From Lachnospiraceae bacterium UBA3692 (GTDB taxonomy: Bacteria; Bacillota; Clostridia; Lachnospirales; Lachnospiraceae): a stretch of 12,653 nucleotides of DNA. The notes under the pieces were generated by a model. It did no database searches, was not told the origin of the DNA, and was given only the letters and a program-made list of their open reading frames with translations. Where the stretch lies: NCBI GenBank assembly GCA_002372815.1, contig DFIR01000079.1, positions 9,499 to 22,151 of the forward strand, read 5' to 3'. This document shows, piece by piece, positions 7,108-12,205 of the stretch; position 1 is the first letter of the stretch; each line of letters starts with the position of its first letter. The position numbers and the translations under genes were made by a program.

Positions 7108-7113
7108 TTTTTT
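7081..7113 (+). terminator. Rho-independent terminator of the acnX operon made from a repeat copy
   Basis: This minus-oriented copy has the G:C change that makes its 10-bp stem perfect (GCGCGCAGGG with CCCTGCGCGC, loop AACCGTC) and is followed by six T (7108-7113). It is the last of the four copies in the array and stands directly before the next promoter, so it should stop read-through from the operon. Confidence 0.8.
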
Positions 7114-7114
7114 A

Positions 7115-7123
7115 TGTTATAAT
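7115..7123 (+). promoter_or_regulatory. Extended -10 promoter for the HD-domain gene
   Basis: TGTTATAAT is a perfect extended -10 (TGnTATAAT), two bases after the T-tract of the terminator. The region 17 bases upstream is the repeat arm and has no -35 resemblance, which an extended -10 can tolerate. A start near 7130 gives a leader of about 24 bases. Confidence 0.6.
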
Positions 7124-7153
7124 GAACAAACATCACAGAGAGGCCGGAGGCGT

Positions 7154-7633
7154 ATGGAAGAGAGAAGTAAGGCATCAGGGGAAGAGATCCGGGAGCGGAT
7201 TCGTGCAGCCGGAGGCGATATCCTGGATTCGGAGCGGTTTCAGAGGGGCTGGAAGATCCGCCATCACAATACGAATGTGGCGCAGCACAGCCTGCGGACC
7301 GCGGCGGCCGGGATCCGGCTCTGCGATATGCTGCGCAAGAAGGGCTTTGAGCCGGACGAGCGCGAAGTGGTCCGGGCCTGTCTCCTGCACGACATCGGCA
7401 TGACGGAGGAGACCGTCCACGGGAAGGTGGCCTGGAAGAAGGCCTACGAGCACCCGAGGGAGAGCGCGCGGATCGCCGTGGAGGAGTACGGCGCGACCGA
7501 GGACATGAAGAACGCCATCCTGTGGCATATGTGGCCGATCTGCGTGAAGCCGCCCGGCCGGCTCACCGGCTGGATCGTCGTGACAGCGGACAAGATCGCG
7601 ACCTCCCAGGACCTGCGGAAGAAAGAGATTTAA
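7154..7633 (+). CDS. HD-domain metal-dependent phosphohydrolase
   Basis: A 159-residue single-domain HD protein, a family of divalent-metal phosphohydrolases often acting on nucleotides or phospho-compounds. The metal-binding series is complete: His45 in VAQHSL, the His79-Asp80 doublet in LLHDIGMT, His100, His125 in LWHMW, and Asp146 in TADK. No signal peptide, membrane segment or second domain is seen. Start at 7154 follows GGAGG (7146-7150) at only three bases, with AGAGAGG slightly further up as a better-spaced option. The cardiolipin synthase gene begins 38 bases after its stop, so the two are probably co-transcribed from the extended -10 promoter, but the pairing does not reveal a substrate. 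Confidence 0.8.
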   Translation: MEERSKASGEEIRERIRAAGGDILDSERFQRGWKIRHHNTNVAQHSLRTAAAGIRLCDMLRKKGFEPDEREVVRACLLHDIGMTEETVHGKVAWKKAYEHPRESARIAVEEYGATEDMKNAILWHMWPICVKPPGRLTGWIVVTADKIATSQDLRKKEI

Positions 7634-7644
7634 GAAAGGAACCG

Positions 7645-7661
7645 CCTGCCCCGCCGGCAGG
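7645..7661 (+). promoter_or_regulatory. Small hairpin overlapping the cls ribosome binding site
   Basis: CCTGCC (7645-7650) pairs perfectly with GGCAGG (7656-7661) around a five-base loop. The 3' arm contains the start of the binding site CAGGAG (7658-7663) of the following gene, so it could lower initiation. The site lies eight bases before ATG at 7672. Short stem; function is conjecture. Confidence 0.4.
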
Positions 7662-7671
7662 AGCGCGCTAC

Positions 7672-9354
7672 ATGAAAGAGCATATGAGCATCAAAGAAAA
7701 AAACAGCAACAGAAAACCTCTCGAACACCGGGCCAAGACCAAAAACGGTGTAAAGCGCCTTTCTTTTACGGGGGTCTCCATCCTGATGGAACTGATGGTG
7801 ATCCTCCTGATCAATTTCCGCGTCAACGAATACGCGGAGTGGATCGCGATCTCCACAAGACTGTTTGCGGCGCTGTTAGTGCTGTTCATATACAACCAGA
7901 ACAAGACAGCGTCCCTGAAAATGCCGTGGATCATCCTGATCATGATGACGCCGATCCTGGGTGTGACATTGTTCATACTGATCGGTCTTAACGGCGGGAC
8001 GCATAAGATGCGCAGACGGTATGCGGATATCGACCGGGAGCTGTTTCCGCTGCTGCCCGACCAGACGGAGGTGTTGGAACAGCTCAGCGCCGCGGACCGC
8101 CGGATGGGCAATATCGCGCACTATATCCATACCCGCGCGGGCTATCCGGCTTACGAAAGGACACAGATCCGCTACTTCGGAGACGCGGCGGAGGCGCTGG
8201 AGGCGCAGAAAGAAGACCTTCGCAGGGCGAAGCGCTTCATTTTCATGGAATACCACGCAATCGAGGAAAAACAGAGCTGGCTGTCCATCCAGGAGATCCT
8301 CGCGGAGCGCGTGGCGGCCGGTGTGGAGGTCAGGGTCTTCTATGACGACATCGGCAGCATCGGTTTCATCAGTACGGATTTTGTGAAGCGGCTGGAAGCG
8401 CTGGGGATCCGGGGCAAAGTCTTCAACCCGGTCGCGCCGGGCCTGAACCTCTTCCTCAACAACCGCGATCACCGGAAGATCACGGTCGTGGACGGCGAGA
8501 TCGGCTACACCGGCGGGTACAATCTGGCGGATGAATACTTTAACATTACGCATCCTTACGGGCACTGGAAAGATACCGGCGTCCGGCTGGAAGGGGATGC
8601 CGTGAACAGCCTGACCATCACTTTCCTGGAGATGTGGAACGCTGTCAGCGACAGAGACGTGGACGATCTGGACATGGAACGGTACCTGCAGCCGCAGTCT
8701 GCCGGAAACGGCGAAACAGAGACAGCGGAGGCCATGCCGCCGGTCCGCAGGACCGCACCGGAGGGGGCCGGGGACGAAGCCGGTGACAAGGCCGGCGACA
8801 AAGCCGGTGACGGCTATGTCATCCCGTACGCCGACAGCCCCATGGACGACGAGCACGTGGGAGAGGACGTCTACATCTCCCTGGCGGAGTACGCGCAGTC
8901 ATATGTCTGGTACATCACACCCTACCTGATCCTGACGGATGAGATGATCCATGCGCTGGGACTGGCCGCCAAACGCGGCGTGGACGTGCGCGTCATCACT
9001 CCGGGGATCCCGGACAAGAAACTGATCTACTCCATCACGCGCTCCTACTACCACAGCCTGGTGCGCCAGGGTGTCCGGATCTATGAGTACACGCCCGGTT
9101 TCTGCCACTGCAAGATGTGCGTGACGGATGACATCGCTGCCACGTGCGGCACCATCAACCTGGACTACCGGAGTCTGTACCATCATTTCGAGAACGGCTG
9201 CCTGTATTATGACAATCAGGCCGTCCTTGATACGCGGAAGGACTTTGAGGAGACCATGAAGCTGTGCCGCGAGGTGACGGAGGACTACCGCAACCCCGGC
9301 TCCGGCATGCGCCTCATCCAGCTGATCCTCCGTCTGTTCGCGCCGCTGCTCTGA
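7672..9354 (+). CDS. cls: Cardiolipin synthase (phospholipase D family)
   Basis: A 560-residue membrane enzyme that condenses two phosphatidylglycerol molecules to cardiolipin and glycerol. Two hydrophobic segments at about 31-50 and 58-75 and a further one at 84-107 anchor the N-terminus. Two HKD catalytic motifs are intact: His267-x-Lys269-x4-Asp274 followed by GEIGYTGGYNLADEY, and His479-x-Lys481-x4-Asp486 followed by TCGTINLDYRS. Between the two halves lies an extra low-complexity stretch (about 341-382), rich in Pro, Glu and Ala, with GDEA, GDKA, GDKA repeats. Start chosen at 7672 because CAGGAG (7658-7663) stands eight bases before it; a second ATG at 7684 has a weaker site. Further upstream in-frame codons would overlap the HD gene and are rejected. 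The gene probably shares a message with the HD gene. Confidence 0.9.
   Translation: MKEHMSIKEKNSNRKPLEHRAKTKNGVKRLSFTGVSILMELMVILLINFRVNEYAEWIAISTRLFAALLVLFIYNQNKTASLKMPWIILIMMTPILGVTLFILIGLNGGTHKMRRRYADIDRELFPLLPDQTEVLEQLSAADRRMGNIAHYIHTRAGYPAYERTQIRYFGDAAEALEAQKEDLRRAKRFIFMEYHAIEEKQSWLSIQEILAERVAAGVEVRVFYDDIGSIGFISTDFVKRLEALGIRGKVFNPVAPGLNLFLNNRDHRKITVVDGEIGYTGGYNLADEYFNITHPYGHWKDTGVRLEGDAVNSLTITFLEMWNAVSDRDVDDLDMERYLQPQSAGNGETETAEAMPPVRRTAPEGAGDEAGDKAGDKAGDGYVIPYADSPMDDEHVGEDVYISLAEYAQSYVWYITPYLILTDEMIHALGLAAKRGVDVRVITPGIPDKKLIYSITRSYYHSLVRQGVRIYEYTPGFCHCKMCVTDDIAATCGTINLDYRSLYHHFENGCLYYDNQAVLDTRKDFEETMKLCREVTEDYRNPGSGMRLIQLILRLFAPLL
8767..8814 (+). repeat. Short in-frame 12-base repeats inside cls
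   Basis: Four imperfect 12-base units of the type GCCGGTGACAAG encode GDEA, GDKA, GDKA and GDG at residues about 367-381 of the cardiolipin synthase. They keep the frame and lie in the nonconserved linker between the two HKD halves, so copy number may vary between strains without loss of activity. Confidence 0.6.
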
Positions 9355-9359
9355 GGAAA

Positions 9360-9463
9360 GCGCGCAGGGGACGGTTCTCCGCGCGGCGCGCAGGGGACGG
9401 TTCTCTGCGCGGAGCGCAGGACCGTCCCCTTCAAACGCGCGCAGAGAACCGTCCCCTGCGCGC
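9360..9463. repeat. 27-bp palindromic repeat cluster E (three full copies and one degraded)
   Basis: Plus copies at 9360-9386 and 9386-9412 abut with no spacer and share one G. A shortened minus copy at 9414-9432 (GCGCAGGACCGTCCCCTTC) has lost bases in its middle and its right arm. A full minus copy follows at 9437-9463. The cluster starts five bases after the cls stop and ends 15 bases before the nagA start, immediately before its ribosome binding site TGAGGT (9467-9472). No promoter was recognised in this 124-base gap, so nagA may be read from upstream through the repeats. Confidence 0.92.
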
Positions 9464-9478
9464 TCCTGAGGTATCATC

Positions 9479-10585
9479 ATGCTGTATTATCATGCGAAGG
9501 TATTTACGCCGGAAGGCTATATCTCCGGTGGTTTCCGGGTGGAGGACGGGATCTTCACGGAGATCCTTCCCGGAGCGACGGAAGGGGATGTGGATCTGGG
9601 CGGCGCGAAGGTGCTTCCCGGGCTGGTGGATATTCACACGCACGGCGCTGCCGGCGCGGACTTCTCGGACGGGGATCCGGAGGGACTGCGGCGCATGGCC
9701 GCGTATCTGGCCGCCCACGGGGTCACCTCCTTCGTGCCGACTTCCGTGACACTTCCTTACGAGACACTGCGCAGAGCCTTCCAGACCGCGGAGACGCTGT
9801 ACAGCGCGCGTCCGGAAGGATGTTCCCGCATCGCGGGCATACATATGGAGGGACCTTTCTTCTCTGAGAAGAAAAAAGGATCCCAAAACGGAGCCTATCT
9901 GCGGGCCCCGGATTTCAAGGCTTTTCAGAAGCTCTACGAGAGCTGCGGCGGGCTGATCCGCATCGTGGATGTGGCGCCGGAACTGCCCGGAGCCGTGGCA
10001 TTTACGGAGCAGGCAAGCCGTTTCTGTACCGTATCCGTGGCCCATACGGATGCGGCGTATGAGCAGGCGGCGGCTGCCTATGCGGCGGGGGCAAGCCATC
10101 TGACCCACCTTTACAACGCCATGCCGCCGATCCGTCACCGGGAGCCCGGCGTCATCGGCGCCGCCTCGGAGCGGGAGACGGTCACCGCGGAGCTGATCTG
10201 TGACGGGATCCATGTGCACCCCAGTGCCGTGCGCATGGCTTTCCGGCTGTTTCCCGGGCGGATCTGTCTGATTTCCGACTCCCTGCGCTGCTGCGGCATG
10301 CCGGACGGGGAGTATGAGCTCGGCGGGCAGACCGTCACGCTGCAGGACCATGTCGCCAGGCTGCCCGACGGCACGATAGCGGGATCCGCCACAAACCTCT
10401 ACGACTGTATGCTGAACGCGATCCGCTTCGGCATACCGGAGGCCGATGCGATCCGCGCGGCCACCATCGTCCCGGCGCGTGCGATCGGCGAGGATGCAAG
10501 GATCGGCTCGATCGAGGCGGGGAAAGCCGCAGACTTTCTTGTATGTGACAAAGACCTGCAGCTAGAACATGTATGCACCGCTTAG
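9479..10585 (+). CDS. nagA: N-acetylglucosamine-6-phosphate deacetylase
   Basis: A 368-residue cytoplasmic amidohydrolase that removes acetate from N-acetylglucosamine-6-phosphate, feeding amino-sugar catabolism and cell-wall recycling. Metal and catalytic residues are all found: HTH at 53-55, Glu124 in HMEGPFF, His189 in VAHTDA, His210 in HLYNAMPP, DGIHVHP (242-248), and the catalytic Asp267 in LISDSLR. The sequence LPGLVDIHTHG is a family signature. Length is slightly below the usual 380-390 residues, with a short C-terminus. Start at 9479 follows TGAGGT at six bases. The usual partner nagB is not present in the window; neighbours on both sides are unrelated. The stop codon lies inside an inverted-repeat arm (10578-10590). 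Confidence 0.92.
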   Translation: MLYYHAKVFTPEGYISGGFRVEDGIFTEILPGATEGDVDLGGAKVLPGLVDIHTHGAAGADFSDGDPEGLRRMAAYLAAHGVTSFVPTSVTLPYETLRRAFQTAETLYSARPEGCSRIAGIHMEGPFFSEKKKGSQNGAYLRAPDFKAFQKLYESCGGLIRIVDVAPELPGAVAFTEQASRFCTVSVAHTDAAYEQAAAAYAAGASHLTHLYNAMPPIRHREPGVIGAASERETVTAELICDGIHVHPSAVRMAFRLFPGRICLISDSLRCCGMPDGEYELGGQTVTLQDHVARLPDGTIAGSATNLYDCMLNAIRFGIPEADAIRAATIVPARAIGEDARIGSIEAGKAADFLVCDKDLQLEHVCTA

Positions 10586-10642
10586 GTGCAGAGAGCGCGC
10601 AGGGGACGGTTCTCCGCGCGGCTTGCACCTGGCGATAAGCGG
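10574..10642 (+). promoter_or_regulatory. Inverted repeat enclosing a repeat copy at the nagA 3' end
   Basis: CCGCTTAGGTGCA (10578-10590), which includes the nagA stop codon, is matched after repeat copy F1 by TGCACC (10624-10629) and TAAGCGG (10636-10642), interrupted by six bases. TGCACC also occurs at 10574-10579, so GGTGCA (10585-10590) can form either a small local hairpin or the long one enclosing F1. Could be a terminator or attenuator ahead of hypB; evidence is base pairing only. Confidence 0.45.
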
Positions 10643-10676
10643 ATGAAAAGCGCGCGGAGAACCGTCCCCTGCGCGC
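10595..10676. repeat. 27-bp palindromic repeat cluster F (inverted pair)
   Basis: Plus copy at 10595-10621 (identical to the three plus copies of cluster D) and minus copy at 10650-10676 (identical to those at 1254 and 1298). The spacer is 28 bases and unlike the others; it carries one arm of the surrounding inverted repeat. The second copy ends 15 bases before the hypB start, directly before GGAGGA (10681-10686). No promoter is apparent in the gap. Confidence 0.92.
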
Positions 10677-10691
10677 TCCTGGAGGATAAGG

Positions 10692-11399
10692 ATGAAAGAG
10701 ACGCAATTCATGACACACGATCCGGAAGAAGTCAGGATCGTTGAGCTCAAAGAATCGGTGCTTGCGGATAATGACCGCGACGCGGACGATCTGCGGAAGG
10801 AACTGAGAGAGAAGGGGATCTTCCTGGTGAATCTCATGTCGAGCCCGGGGGCCGGGAAGACGAGCACGCTGCTTGCGCTGGACCCTTATCTGCGGGAGGA
10901 GCTCCGCTGGGGCGTCATGGAGGCGGACATCGACTCGGATGTGGACGCGCGCACGCTGCAGAATGCGGGCATCCCGTCCATCCAGCTGCACACGGGCGGC
11001 ATGTGCCATCTGGACGCGGACATGACGCGGCAGGGGATCCGCTCATTCGGCCGCGACGACCTCGACATGATCGTCCTGGAGAATGTGGGCAACCTGGTGT
11101 GTCCCGCGGAATTCGATACCGGCGCGGCGCTCAACATGACGATCCTGTCGGTCCCGGAGGGGGACGACAAGCCCGCGAAGTATCCGCTGATGTACCGGAC
11201 CTGCGAGATCCTGGTCGTGAACAAGGTGGACGCGCTGCCGGTCTTCGACTTCGACAGGGAGCGGCTGGAGGCGGACGTCCGGACGCTGAACCCGGACATC
11301 CGCATCTTCTACATCTCCGCCAGGACCGGCGAGGGCGTGGAACAGCTTGCGGACCATCTGCAGCAGCGGATCAGAGAATGGAGCGTAGAAAATGGGTAA
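10692..11399 (+). CDS. hypB: HypB-type nickel-insertion GTPase, first copy
   Basis: A 235-residue SIMIBI-class GTPase of the HypB family, which delivers nickel to [NiFe]-hydrogenase precursors in the cytoplasm. The P-loop SSPGAGKTS spans 50-58 (Lys56), the G4 motif NKVD is at 177-180, and the metal site at the dimer interface is complete: Cys105-His106 in GMCHLDADM and Cys137 in NLVCPAEFD. The N-terminal CxxCGC motif of the Escherichia coli protein and any His-rich stretch are absent. Start at 10692 follows GGAGGA by five bases; ATG at 10710 is a less likely alternative. The gene overlaps the second copy by eight bases. No hypA, hypC-F or hydrogenase gene is in the window, so the client enzyme is unknown. 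Confidence 0.9.
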   Translation: MKETQFMTHDPEEVRIVELKESVLADNDRDADDLRKELREKGIFLVNLMSSPGAGKTSTLLALDPYLREELRWGVMEADIDSDVDARTLQNAGIPSIQLHTGGMCHLDADMTRQGIRSFGRDDLDMIVLENVGNLVCPAEFDTGAALNMTILSVPEGDDKPAKYPLMYRTCEILVVNKVDALPVFDFDRERLEADVRTLNPDIRIFYISARTGEGVEQLADHLQQRIREWSVENG

Positions 11400-12063
11400 A
11401 GTCAGAGTCATCGAAATACACGAGGATATATCAGCCGCCAACGAGAGGACCGCGGAAGCCATTCGCGAGAAAATGACGCAGCAGGGGACCCTCTTCCTCA
11501 ACGTCATGTCCGCCCCGGGCAGCGGAAAAACAACCACCCTGATCGCCCTGATCAACGCGCTCAAGGACCGGTACAGGATCGGGGTCATGGATGTAGACAT
11601 CCAGTCGACGCTGGACGCCCAGAGGGTGGCGGACGCGACCGGCGTCCGTTCCCTCCAGGTCCACAACGGGGGCCTCTGCCACATCGACGCCGACATGACG
11701 GCCCGGGCGCTGGCGGAATACGGGACGGAGGATCTGGACATCCTGTTTCTCGAGAACATCGGCAACCTGGTGTGCCCGGCGGAATTTGATACCGGCGCGC
11801 ACAGGAACATCATGCTCCTGAGCGTCCCGGAGGGACATGACAAGCCCCTGAAATATCCGCTGATGTTCCGCGTCTCCGACCTGGTCCTCATCAACAAGAT
11901 CGACACTCTCGACTACTTCGACTTCGATATTGCGCTTGCCGAAGCGTACATCCGCAAGCTGAACCCGAAGGCGGAGATCCTCCCCATGAGCGCGAAGACC
12001 GGCGAAGGCCTGGACCGGCTGGTCAGGTGGGTGGAGCTATGTAAGGAACAGGTCACCGCGTAA
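11392..12063 (+). CDS. hypB: HypB-type nickel-insertion GTPase, second copy
   Basis: A 223-residue paralogue of the preceding gene, by eye about half identical, with every key element kept: P-loop SAPGSGKTT (40-48, Lys46), Cys96-His97 in GLCHIDADM, Cys128 in NLVCPAEFD, and NKID (168-171). Like the first copy it lacks the N-terminal CxxCGC motif. Its ATG lies within the last codons of the first copy (overlap 11392-11399), so the two are translationally coupled. They probably act as a heterodimer or serve two different nickel enzymes; this is inference. It is the last gene of the plus-strand run and ends before a strong terminator. Confidence 0.9.
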   Translation: MGKVRVIEIHEDISAANERTAEAIREKMTQQGTLFLNVMSAPGSGKTTTLIALINALKDRYRIGVMDVDIQSTLDAQRVADATGVRSLQVHNGGLCHIDADMTARALAEYGTEDLDILFLENIGNLVCPAEFDTGAHRNIMLLSVPEGHDKPLKYPLMFRVSDLVLINKIDTLDYFDFDIALAEAYIRKLNPKAEILPMSAKTGEGLDRLVRWVELCKEQVTA

Positions 12064-12090
12064 AAGCCGTCCCCCGCGCGAAGAAATTAA

Positions 12091-12134
12091 AAAAAGCCCC
12101 TGCAGGATCCACATGGAACCTGCAGGGGCTTTTT
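12091..12134. terminator. Bidirectional rho-independent terminator
   Basis: AAAAAGCCCCTGCAGG (12091-12106) pairs perfectly with its reverse complement at 12119-12134 across a 12-base loop: 16 bp, GC core flanked by A5 and T5 on the two sides. It stands between the convergent second hypB and the nrdD-like gene, so it can serve both. It is unrelated to the 27-bp repeat family. Confidence 0.9.
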
Positions 12135-12145
12135 AATGAAGCTAT

Positions 12146-12181
12146 TGACTGCCGTGACTGCTGTGACTGCTGTGGCTGCCG
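12146..12181 (+). repeat. Four tandem 9-base repeats
   Basis: Units TGACTGCCG, TGACTGCTG, TGACTGCTG and TGGCTGCCG follow one another without gaps, and the last overlaps the left end of the repeat copy at 12179. Short noncoding microsatellite-like tract downstream of the nrdD-like gene; function not evident. Confidence 0.75.
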
Positions 12182-12205
12182 CGGGGAGAACCGTCCCCTG
12201 CGCGC

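Larger units (their letters stand above)
12066..12205. repeat. 27-bp palindromic repeat cluster G (one diverged full copy and one remnant)
   Basis: A remnant, CCGTCCCCCGCGCG, at 12066-12080 follows the hypB stop closely. A full minus copy with a changed left end lies at 12179-12205 and abuts the stop codon of the minus-strand nrdD-like gene, so from that gene it reads GCGCGCAGGGGACGG at once after the stop. Between them are the bidirectional terminator and a 9-base tandem repeat. Confidence 0.8.

Noticed and set aside
7522..7671. Upstream start extending cardiolipin synthase by 50 residues
   Set aside because: This stretch overlaps the HD-domain gene in another frame and has no family resemblance; CAGGAG before ATG 7672 is convincing.
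10335..11009. Minus-strand open frame across the nagA-hypB junction
   Set aside because: It is held open by repeat cluster F and by antisense codon bias; nagA and hypB on the plus strand are well supported.
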